This document shows, in pieces, positions 1 through 6,410 of a DNA stretch of 64,000 nt; within the stretch, counting starts at the first letter, position 1; the number at the start of each line of letters is the position of its first letter. The stretch comes from Verrucomicrobiota bacterium. Its GTDB lineage: Bacteria > Verrucomicrobiota > Verrucomicrobiia > Limisphaerales > UBA11320. The notes below the pieces were generated by a model, which was given only the letters and a program-made list of their open reading frames with translations, was not told the DNA's origin and searched no databases. Location of the stretch: contig JACQFQ010000023.1 of assembly GCA_016199985.1 (NCBI GenBank), positions 1 to 64,000 of the forward strand. Reading direction: 5' to 3'. The position numbers and the translations under genes were made by a program.

Positions 1-140
1 AGCGACGTAAGAGATCATGCCCGCGAGGACTGCGCCAACCCGTGAGCAGTTGGCCTCGGATCACAAAAAACACCTACAAGAACGGGGGGCCGGAATACCA
101 AACTCTTCCGATCAAGGCAGAATTGCCTTAACGGCATTGG

Positions 141-230
141 GCCTAGACCCAAGCTCAGCGACCCGGCGCACGGGACGCAACGCTTGCAGCCGCGACGCTC
201 CCGCCGGGTTAGATGCAGCGCATGTTAGGC
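141..230 (-). repeat. attC-like recombination site 1 (downstream of cassette gene 238-747)
   Basis: In the gene orientation (minus), GCCTAAC (224-230) fits the attC core RYYYAAC and begins 8 bases after the stop codon of the upstream cassette gene. The site ends in a degenerate core, GGTCTAGGC (141-149). Inside it ACCCGGCG pairs perfectly with CGCCGGGT, and the right arm GAGCTTGG resembles common attC 3' ends. The length of about 90 bp is within the family range. The R' core departs from GTTRRRY, so the site may be poorly active. Confidence 0.6.
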
Positions 231-237
231 CGTCGTC

Positions 238-747
238 TCATTTCTGTGGCGTTTTCTTCACAAGGTCTCGAAGTAGCCTGACCTCGACCGACCTGACGTA
301 ATCCCACTTCGGCTCAGGGGCGTCAATCGTCGGAACATCTTTCGGAAGTATCACGTCTGGCCAAAACGTCGCGCAACTCTTGCCGGTGACCATGCGAATG
401 GGCAAGCGGCCTCGGCCTGAATGTGCAATTGCGTAGGAGCGCGACTTGCCGCCCTTGTTGAGGAACAGCAAGACCGTCTCTCCCTTCTTGGCTGTCGAGA
501 TGTCGCAGGTCCAGGTAGGTGACGCCAGGAACTCGACTGTCTCTATCTTCGTGCCTTTCCAAACCTCAGTGACTCGCGCCTTCGCGTATCGCTTGCCGAT
601 GAGCGGAGAACTAACTGACTCTACGTTGGCAATGACAATCAAGTCGCAGTTCGCGACCAGATTACCGAACTGAATGGACGCGACCTTTGCGAACGACTGT
701 GATGCCGTGAGAAGGATGGCGAAAGTGATGAGAAGTGATGTGCGCAT
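238..747 (-). CDS. small secreted protein of unknown function (integron cassette gene)
   Basis: A 169-residue protein with an N-terminal signal peptide (hydrophobic residues 4-15, likely cleavage after SQSFA near residue 20). The mature part looks like a beta-rich domain with repeated V-x-V patterns (IVIANVESV, YAKARVTEVW) and TVLLFLNK near the middle. This pattern is seen in small periplasmic proteins, but I cannot assign a family. The gene sits between two attC-like sites (141-230 and 753-914), with only a few bases between each site and its start or stop, so it is a classic promoterless cassette. Its A+T content looks higher than that of the chromosomal genes to the right. Function unknown. 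Confidence 0.75.
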   Translation of the reverse strand: MRTSLLITFAILLTASQSFAKVASIQFGNLVANCDLIVIANVESVSSPLIGKRYAKARVTEVWKGTKIETVEFLASPTWTCDISTAKKGETVLLFLNKGGKSRSYAIAHSGRGRLPIRMVTGKSCATFWPDVILPKDVPTIDAPEPKWDYVRSVEVRLLRDLVKKTPQK

Positions 748-752
748 AGGCG

Positions 753-914
753 GCCCAACGTCAATGAGCTGAGTGACGGCCTGCGAACGAATGGGATGAC
801 GAGGAGGCCACGGTGCTCAGTGACTAAATCAACCGATGACGAAACCGGGGGCTCACCGGTCCTGCGAAGCCTTGTGCGAAGAAGGAAGGTCGTTCACTCG
901 AGCACTTGTTAAGC
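753..914 (-). repeat. attC-like recombination site 2
   Basis: On the minus strand the site starts with GCTTAAC (908-914, RYYYAAC) and ends with GTTGGGC (753-759, GTTRRRY), just upstream of the ATG at 747. The two ends are imperfectly complementary: GGTCGTTCACTCGAGC against GGCCGTCACTCAGC, with an extra base on one arm, as attC sites normally have. At about 162 bp it is slightly longer than most described sites. Confidence 0.65.
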
Positions 915-1352
915 CTCCCGCCAGCAGCCGCGGAGCTCGCAAGGCTGCCAAGTAGTCGGATTCTCGGAAGAAGGGCCAATACCTGCGATCCCCATCCTGC
1001 GGTGAGGCGGGCGGTACCGCGGTCGCAGCGGGACCTCGAATGATGCGATGCCATACCCGCATAGGCCAGGAGATGAGCTTCATGGCTGAACAAGGCCATT
1101 CGTACTCGAGACCTGAGTGGAGATGATCCATCGAGCGATTTCTCTGCGACCATGAGGGCTAATCTGTATCGGATGCACGACGAAATCGTCGTAAAGCCTC
1201 CAAGCCTGATAACTCACTTCGAACACTCCCCGATCCGCAGAACCCTCCCACTCGTCGATCATCGTATCGTCGAATTCGAGATTCGTGATCGTGCCTGCGA
1301 TGAGATGGCGCAGTCTTTCGCCCAAACACCGACGTGAGTGATGATCTACCAT
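853..1352 (-). pseudogene. frameshifted cassette gene, conserved hypothetical type
   Basis: Two minus-strand reading frames together look like one protein. The first (start 1352) runs through LRHLIAGTITNLEFDD and LYDDF to RREIARWI. The second picks up at HLHSGLEYEWP (about 1125) and runs through MRVWHRI, DGDRRYWPFFRESDYLAALRA to about 853-915. The join falls near 1118-1130, where one base has been gained or lost. From memory, small hypothetical proteins with an LIAGRITN start, an ARWILFLHSDLEYEWP-like middle and a WPF end exist as continuous proteins. The start lies 17 bases after the end of attC-like site 3, and the 3' end runs into site 2. A sequencing error is possible. Confidence 0.65.
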
Positions 1353-1368
1353 ATCGCGGAGTGCAGAG

Positions 1369-1535
1369 GCCTAGAACGTATCCGAGCTGAGCGACGGCCA
1401 TGCAGATCGCTGAGGCCGTCGAGCAAACCATCTGACTGCCTGACGACACCAACCCCTGTCGAAGCGCCTGTCCGCCATAGCTCCCAGCGACGGAGGATGG
1501 CGTCACGGCCGTTCGCTCGAGCTGGCGGGTTAGGC
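1369..1535 (-). repeat. attC-like recombination site 3
   Basis: On the minus strand it begins with GCCTAAC (1529-1535), 11 bases after the stop of the 1547-1828 gene, and ends at GTTCTAGGC (1369-1377), just upstream of the start at 1352. The outer arms are complementary with one offset (TCGCTCGAGCTGGCGG against TCGCTCAGCTCGGATA). At 167 bp it is long, and the right core carries a two-base insertion relative to GTTAGGC. It may therefore be decayed. Confidence 0.5.
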
Positions 1536-1546
1536 GCTCTACGACG

Positions 1547-1828
1547 CTAAAGCCGCGGCAAAGCAAGCCAGACCAGCCAGAGCACACAGGCCGCAATGCC
1601 TACGATCGCAAGGCGCCTGCGCGGACGCCAACTGATTACGCAGCAAGTGAGCGTGAGACCAAAGGCGATCATGCCACGATCAAACACGCTTCTTGGAAAC
1701 AGCTGGTGCGCGCTTTTTGTCTCCAGAACAGCAATGTCGATAACCCAGCAAGCGAGAGTGAAGGTGACGAACGAACAAACCACGATGACCGTGATGAGTT
1801 CGAGTGGTCGGCGGAGATGCGTTTTCAT
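1547..1828 (-). CDS. small membrane protein of unknown function (cassette gene)
   Basis: A 93-residue protein from the ATG at 1828, with hydrophobic segments at about 10-32 (ITVIVVCSFVTFTLACWVI), 50-64 (MIAFGLTLTCCVISW) and 70-92 (LAIVGIAACVLWLVWLALP), suggesting three membrane spans. The start overlaps the stop of the 1825-1989 gene as ATGA, so the two are probably translationally coupled within one cassette. The stop is 11 bases before attC-like site 3. No family recognised. A longer frame continues upstream of the ATG, but it reads through the preceding gene and attC site 4, so it was rejected. Confidence 0.6.
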   Translation of the reverse strand: MKTHLRRPLELITVIVVCSFVTFTLACWVIDIAVLETKSAHQLFPRSVFDRGMIAFGLTLTCCVISWRPRRRLAIVGIAACVLWLVWLALPRL

Positions 1829-1989
1829 GCCACAATGGCTCGGGCGCCTAGACCCAAGCTCAGCGAGCGCAAGGCCCACGGGCTGCGAATCCAAAGACCG
1901 AGCCACACCAAGTAACAGCACGCAATGGCAGCGCCCAGCGCCGCCGTGAAGCGAAGCCAGTGAAGCGTACTGACGGTAGGTGCTCTCAT
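1825..1989 (-). CDS. 54-residue membrane protein (cassette gene)
   Basis: The ATG at 1989 follows immediately after the GTTAGGC core of attC-like site 4 (1993-1999). The frame encodes 54 residues with one long hydrophobic stretch (about 14-34: FTAALGAAIACCYLVWLGLWI) followed by a polar tail ending ARAIVA, and stops in an ATGA overlap with the next gene. It is too short for standard gene calling. The codons for LSLGLG (1846-1866) are identical over 21 bases to the right end of attC-like site 1 (141-161). The 3' end may therefore include an old recombination-site arm. Confidence 0.5.
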   Translation of the reverse strand: MRAPTVSTLHWLRFTAALGAAIACCYLVWLGLWIRSPWALRSLSLGLGARAIVA

Positions 1990-1992
1990 GTG

Positions 1993-2085
1993 GCCTAACG
2001 CTCCGGCTCACCGACCCCGCGCCAGTGACTCCCGCTTGGAAACAGAGACGTTGTCGCGGGGTTCGGTGCAACCGGTTTGTTCGAC
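1993..2085 (-). repeat. attC-like recombination site 4 (best preserved)
   Basis: On the minus strand GTCGAAC (2079-2085) is followed by ACCGGTTGCACCGAACCCCG. The other arm is CGCGGGGTCGGTGAGCCGG, ending in GTTAGGC (1993-1999). The arms pair almost fully (ACCGaCCCCGCG), with one unpaired A, the extrahelical base that orients single-stranded attC recombination. At 93 bp with canonical ends, this is the clearest of the sites. It starts 5 bases after the stop of the gene at 2090. Confidence 0.75.
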
Positions 2086-2089
2086 ATAC

Positions 2090-2449
2090 TCACTCTCGCA
2101 ATCCAAGACCAATATCCAACCCGCATCTCCGGCAAACAAATGAATCCGTCTCGTCGTCGCCGCCGAAAAGTATCAACCACGGGGATACGACAAACATAAC
2201 AGTCTTGGACCACCAGACCTGCCCACATCGAGGACAACGAGCTGCCGAGTAACCGAAAATAAGTAGTCCAGCCCAAGAGAGGAGAAGGAAACCGACCCCG
2301 AAATACCGGCCTAAGGCCGAGCCAATCAGCAGTGCAACAATCACAGCGACTCCTAACAACGGCACCGCACCCCACTTCATGAACGTGGCAGCACGGAACG
2401 CCTTCCTAATCTTTGGGCACTCTGCACGGTCTGGTCGGATCGAGCGCAT
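2090..2449 (-). CDS. small membrane protein with C-terminal zinc-ribbon-like cysteines (first cassette)
   Basis: 119 residues. Two adjacent hydrophobic segments (about 26-46 and 50-67: PLLGVAVIVALLIGSALG, VGFLLLSWAGLLIFGY) are followed by CPRCGQ and, about 30 residues later, CRRCG. The two CxxC pairs could form a zinc ribbon facing the cytoplasm. The stop lies 5 bases before attC-like site 4, and the start lies 6 bases after the hairpin at 2455-2508, so this is the cassette nearest the integrase remnant. Family not recognised. The alternative start MKWG (residue 24) would shorten the polar N-terminus. Confidence 0.7.
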   Translation of the reverse strand: MRSIRPDRAECPKIRKAFRAATFMKWGAVPLLGVAVIVALLIGSALGRYFGVGFLLLSWAGLLIFGYSAARCPRCGQVWWSKTVMFVVSPWLILFGGDDETDSFVCRRCGLDIGLGLRE

Positions 2450-2454
2450 GTTAT

Positions 2455-2508
2455 GTCGAACTAGTATTCGGACAAAGTCTGATTCTGGACTGTTTGTCCT
2501 AGTTCAGG
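2455..2508 (-). repeat. attI/attC-like hairpin at the head of the cassette array
   Basis: Between the first cassette and the integrase remnant lies an imperfect palindrome: GAACTAG (2458-2464) with CTAGTTC (2499-2505), and GGACAAA (2470-2476) with TTTGTCC (2493-2499). The outer boxes are GTTCGAC and CCTGAAC on the minus strand. Its position matches that of attI in a canonical integron. The structure looks more like a short attC, and the core boxes are imperfect. Confidence 0.45.
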
Positions 2509-2587
2509 GATTTGTTGTCCTATTGAGTCCGTCACAGGGAGCACTTTCATCGGATCAACTCTTTGAAATCAAAGGAGATGTTTCGCA

Positions 2588-2752
2588 ATGAAGCCTTCAG
2601 AATCTCATCCACAAAGGACAAATCGCGCCTTGGAGCGCTTTGTGCCCAATCCTCAACTTCGTTTCATGGAGCAGCGCAGACAGGTCCTTCGCTTCCACCA
2701 CTTCACTCTTCGCACCGAGGAGGCCCACCTGCTGTGGATCAAACAGTCTCGG
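2588..2752 (+). pseudogene. intI: integron integrase N-terminal fragment (truncated intI)
   Basis: From the ATG at 2588 (AAAGGAG ribosome-binding site 11 bases upstream), about 55 codons resemble the N-terminal SAM-like domain of integron tyrosine recombinases. These include RFMEQRRQVLRFHHF and LRTEEAHLLWIKQ, matching the family pattern in which a D/E-Q-x-R helix precedes LRTE-x-A-Y-x-x-W. After about 2752 the resemblance ends in all frames. The R-H-x-x-R-Y catalytic domain expected over the next 250 codons is absent. The frame stays open to 3262, but that part shows no recombinase motif. The fragment is divergent from the cassette array, exactly where intI should be. Confidence 0.65.
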
Positions 2753-3099
2753 TCTCGCAGGAGGGAATGTGCCACGAGGTGTGCTCTTCAGGGGGGTTTT
2801 TACGGCTGGGAAATCTTTAAAAGCTGCCGCCAGTCCGTGACCCGCATAAGCAGGTCGCCGTTTGCTGTTGGCGATTGTCTCCAGGCCGCCTCACTTCCTG
2901 ACATTGACTCCGCATCCACCCGCCTGCGTCCGTTCACTCGCCCTCTTGCGCGAGCGCACAGGATCGATATCCGAACAGCGGCCCCAAGTCTAGCCGGAAA
3001 ACCGGGGATGGCCCGCGTCGAAGATCGCGGGCTCTCCAGCGGAATCGATCCCGTTCCCTGGGATGTCCGGACCGACGCCGACGTCCCGTCTTTCTTTTC
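2753..3099. other. no gene recognised
   Basis: This is where the rest of the integrase would lie. I see no recombinase motifs, no convincing coding frame on either strand and no clear repeat. It probably marks the deletion or replacement that destroyed intI. Confidence 0.5.
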
Positions 3100-3717
3100 T
3101 CACTTCCCAGGCTGGGAGCGGGCGAGCGCCGCCACCTTTTCCTCCACCGCCTTCACGTCGCGCACGCCCATGAAACCCACGTCCCGCGACCGGCGGTCGC
3201 CGTCGTTGTCCCGCCACAGGTCCTGGGCAAACGCCAGATCGCCGGACCCGTCGGGATACTGATGTCGCCGCAGATCGCCGAGCTGCGCGGGAAGAAAGGA
3301 GCGGATCGTGAAGCTGCGCAGAAGCCCGCCCGTCACCAGAATGGCCCTGCGGTCCGTGATGACATACGCGACCTTGCGCGCCCGGCGACGCGACCAAAAC
3401 GGGCTGGACAGCATCCCAAACCCAATGAGCACAAAAGGCAGTCCGAACAGGGGAAAAAAGGCGAACCCTGCAGGCGGCTTCTTCCCCGTGAAAAAAATCA
3501 TTCCACCCGCGGCGCAGACCCAGAACAATGAGAACGCGGTCCACGGAATTCCGAACAAAACCAGCCCCATCGTTCCGCGCGCGTAACGCTTGGGTATCGG
3601 CTGGTCCATCCAGACAATCCGCTCCCCCGACTGCAGCTCGGAATCGATTGTCGAACGAAGAGCCGCGTCCATGCCGCCGGAGTCCGGCTCGATGATGTTG
3701 CGCGTGATCGTTTGCAT
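3100..3717 (-). CDS. bacterial PH-domain membrane protein
   Basis: 205 residues from the ATG at 3717. An upstream frame extends to 3840 but overlaps the ABC gene, so the shorter start was chosen. After a polar N-terminus come ELQSGERIVWMDQP, two hydrophobic segments (MGLVLFGIPWTAFSLFWVC and FPLFGLPFVLIGFGML), then RRARKVAYVITDRRAI. The layout GE-x-hh-W, membrane pair, Y-x-I/V-T-x-R-R is typical of the bPH_2/YdbT-like family of membrane-anchored PH domains. The role of these proteins is mostly unknown. The gene lies just downstream of the ABC exporter on the same strand and may be co-transcribed with it. Confidence 0.75.
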   Translation of the reverse strand: MQTITRNIIEPDSGGMDAALRSTIDSELQSGERIVWMDQPIPKRYARGTMGLVLFGIPWTAFSLFWVCAAGGMIFFTGKKPPAGFAFFPLFGLPFVLIGFGMLSSPFWSRRRARKVAYVITDRRAILVTGGLLRSFTIRSFLPAQLGDLRRHQYPDGSGDLAFAQDLWRDNDGDRRSRDVGFMGVRDVKAVEEKVAALARSQPGK

Positions 3718-3785
3718 TGCGCCGAGGCTGCCCGATCCTCCGCCTGCGATCAACGCCCACCTGGCGCCGATACCCGCGGGATTCC

Positions 3786-5528
3786 TCAAGCTCGCGATCG
3801 CCCGCCTTCCAGCGACTCGCGAAGCAGGCCGCCTTCGCATCGGAGCACCCGGGACGCGATGGCGAGGAGCGCGGGACGATGGGTGACAACCAGCACCGTT
3901 CTGCCTCGGGCCAAGCGCTTGAGCCCCTCGATCACCAGGCGCTCGTTGTCCGCGTCCAGGGCGCTCGTGGGCTCGTCGAGAAGAAGGATCGGCGCGTCCT
4001 TGAGGAAAGCGCGGGCGAGACTCACGCGCTGCCTTTCACCCACGCTCAATCGCGCGGCGCCGTCGCCGACGACCGTGTCATAGCCCTGCGGCAGACCCTC
4101 GATGAACTCATGCGCCTGCGCATCCTTCGCCGCGGCCACGATCTCCCCCCGCGTGGCGCCCTCCTTCGCGAATCCGATGTTCTCGGCGATCGTCCCCGTG
4201 AGGAGCGCTGACTCCTGGAACAACACGGCCACGCGCGACCTCAGCTCGTCGCGACGCAGCTGAGCCACATCCACGCCGCCCACCCGGATCGATCCCGAAT
4301 CGGGATCGAAGAATCGCGGCAACAAGTGAAGCAACGTCGTCTTGCCCGCGCCGCTGGGCCCGACGATCGCCACCGCCTCCCCTGCCCCAGCGCTGAATGA
4401 AACGCCGCGAAGAACCGGCTTCAGCGGGTCATACCCAAACACGACATTCTCGAATTCGATCGCCGGCGGCCCGACCGACGCCGGCGCCGCGGACAGATTG
4501 GGGAAGTCCTTGGGCGTCGCGACATCGGGCGTTTCCAGCGGCGCTCGGAGAAGCTCGAGCACCCGCCGCGCGCCCGCCCCGGCCGTCGCGACCGTGGATC
4601 CCACATGGGAGAGCTGGTTGAGCGGTTCGTAGAGCTGCCCCAGATAGCTGAGGAAGATGAGGAGCTGCCCGATGGTCAGGGCGCCGGCCAACGCGCGTCC
4701 TCCGCCCACCCAGATCAATCCCGCGACTCCGATCGCAAACACGGTCGCCACACAGAAGCTGTAGAGCAGCTCGCATCCATGTTGGGAGAGCCGGGCGTCG
4801 CGCGCCTTGACCGCGCTGGCCTCGAATCGCGCGGAGGTCAGTCGCGATCGCAGATAGCTCTGGATCAGGGGGAGCGATTGAATGATCTGCTGGACCAGCG
4901 ACGTCACCTGCGCGTCGGCCTCCCGCGCGGCCTCGCCCCGGGCGTTCATGCGTCCTCCAAGAAATCGAATGACGAGGAACAAGAGCGGCGCGACGCCGAG
5001 AGCCACGAGCGTCAGCCCTCGGTCAAGGGTGAGCATCACGCCCGCCATCAGCAGCAGCGAGACGATCGACGCGCCAAACACCATGATCCCCTGTTGAAAC
5101 AAGGTTTGCACCGAGTACGCGTCCCAGGAGGCGCGATAGACAAGGTCCGAAACATTGGACCGCTGCTGCGAGCGCCAGGACCATCCCTGGAGCCGTTGGA
5201 CGATCTCGCCCCGAACCCGGGCGAGCGCCTCCAAGCCCAGGCGGATGCTGCCGTATCCGGCCGCCGCGCAGAGCGCCGCTCGCAGGATATGAAGACCGCC
5301 GGTGAGCAGAGCGGCGATGGCGACCTGCGCCGCAGGATCGCTCGCGGCGCCGCCGAGAAAGAAAGGAACGGGGTGGCCTGGGTTGCGGGACCAGGAGTCG
5401 ACCAGCGCGGCCAGGGGCCAGGGCTTCAGCAGATCGGCGACGATGCCCAGAAGCATGAGCGCGATCACGCCGAGGACGCGGGGGGCATCCGCGCGATAGA
5501 ACCGAAGAACGCCAAGGAGTGTGGACAT
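3786..5528 (-). CDS. ABC exporter, fused permease-ATPase (MsbA/lipid-drug type)
   Basis: 580 residues in the usual half-transporter layout. The N-terminal transmembrane domain (about 1-310) has six hydrophobic segments. The ATPase domain has Walker A GPSGAGKTT near residue 390, the signature LSVGERQRVSLARA and Walker B ILLLDEPTSALD, and the switch histidine lies in VVTHRP. It should act as a homodimer in the cytoplasmic membrane, exporting a lipid, peptide or drug. The substrate cannot be told from sequence. In the signature, LSVGE replaces the common LSGGQ, a conservative change also seen in other exporters. The next gene upstream (TauE-like) starts 50 bases away on the same strand. Confidence 0.9.
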   Translation of the reverse strand: MSTLLGVLRFYRADAPRVLGVIALMLLGIVADLLKPWPLAALVDSWSRNPGHPVPFFLGGAASDPAAQVAIAALLTGGLHILRAALCAAAGYGSIRLGLEALARVRGEIVQRLQGWSWRSQQRSNVSDLVYRASWDAYSVQTLFQQGIMVFGASIVSLLLMAGVMLTLDRGLTLVALGVAPLLFLVIRFLGGRMNARGEAAREADAQVTSLVQQIIQSLPLIQSYLRSRLTSARFEASAVKARDARLSQHGCELLYSFCVATVFAIGVAGLIWVGGGRALAGALTIGQLLIFLSYLGQLYEPLNQLSHVGSTVATAGAGARRVLELLRAPLETPDVATPKDFPNLSAAPASVGPPAIEFENVVFGYDPLKPVLRGVSFSAGAGEAVAIVGPSGAGKTTLLHLLPRFFDPDSGSIRVGGVDVAQLRRDELRSRVAVLFQESALLTGTIAENIGFAKEGATRGEIVAAAKDAQAHEFIEGLPQGYDTVVGDGAARLSVGERQRVSLARAFLKDAPILLLDEPTSALDADNERLVIEGLKRLARGRTVLVVTHRPALLAIASRVLRCEGGLLRESLEGGRSRA

Positions 5529-5578
5529 GCGCTGCGCGAAAACCTAACAGCGCCGCCTCGGAGGAGTCCACGCGCGAT

Positions 5579-6328
5579 TCAGCGGCGAATCCAGTGGCTC
5601 AAGATGAGCCGCAGCACCAGGGCGAAGACGATGGTCAGGAACATGGGACGCACAAACGCGGCCCCTCGCCGGAGCACGACGCCCGACCCCAGGCTCGCGC
5701 CCACCAACTGCCCGGCGGCCATGAGCAAACCGTTGGCGTAGTCGACCTCCCCAGCCCAGGCGAAGATCGCCAACGCGCCGAGGTTGCTCGCGAGGTTCAT
5801 GACCTTGGTGAACCCGGCCGCGGCGGCGAAATCCATTCCGCGGCACAGCACGCAGGCCGTCATCCAAAACGAGCCCGTGCCTGGCCCGAAACTCCCGTCG
5901 TAGAACCCCAACGCCACGCCGAAGAGCCCCGCGAACGCGGCCATCGGCATTCGAGGAGGCCTTGTCTCCCGGCCGAGCTCGGGCTTCAGCCACGTGTAAA
6001 TCCCAACCGCGAGGAGGACCAAGGGGATGAAAGGGCCAAGGCGCCGGGCGTCGACGCGCGTGACCCAATAGCCGCCGAGCGCGGCGAAGGCGAAGCTCAG
6101 GGCGAGGCCGAGGATCAGGCCCGGCCTTTGAATCAATCCGCCGCGCATATACCGAAAGCACGCGACGGTTGCGCCGAAGGAGGCCTGAAGCTTGTTGGTT
6201 CCCAGCGCGAGGCTGGGAGGCATGCCGGCCCACAATAACGCGGGCAATGTGATGAGCCCGCCGCCTCCCGCGATGGAGTCGACGAAGCCCGCGAGAAGCC
6301 CGGCGCCGAGAAGGGCGGCGGATTCCAT
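5579..6328 (-). CDS. TauE/SafE (TSUP) family anion permease
   Basis: 249 residues from the ATG at 6328 (a GTG at 6346 would add six residues). The protein is almost entirely hydrophobic with about eight predicted spans. The family signature is in the first repeat: AGFVDSIAGGGGLITLP, then GTNKLQASFGA. The second repeat carries GFYDGSFGPGTGSF. TSUP proteins move sulfite, sulfonates or related organic anions across the cytoplasmic membrane. No sulfur-metabolism genes are adjacent, so the substrate is open. Confidence 0.85.
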   Translation of the reverse strand: MESAALLGAGLLAGFVDSIAGGGGLITLPALLWAGMPPSLALGTNKLQASFGATVACFRYMRGGLIQRPGLILGLALSFAFAALGGYWVTRVDARRLGPFIPLVLLAVGIYTWLKPELGRETRPPRMPMAAFAGLFGVALGFYDGSFGPGTGSFWMTACVLCRGMDFAAAAGFTKVMNLASNLGALAIFAWAGEVDYANGLLMAAGQLVGASLGSGVVLRRGAAFVRPMFLTIVFALVLRLILSHWIRR

Positions 6329-6410
6329 GGAGAGAGCGACGCTCACGCAGTGGACCTTCCCGTGGCCCGACCGGGAACATTTGCGAGACCGTTGGAAGGA
6401 TCGCCGGCGC

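Noticed and set aside
2588-3262. A 224-codon open frame starting at the integrase-like ATG
   Set aside because: Only the first 55 or so codons look like a recombinase. The remainder is Arg/Ser-rich GC-driven sequence without motifs, so it was kept as a fragment.
4605-5741. Long plus-strand frame antisense to the ABC exporter
   Set aside because: A shadow frame of high-GC coding sequence; its Arg/Glu/Gln/Gly-rich composition is typical of such frames.
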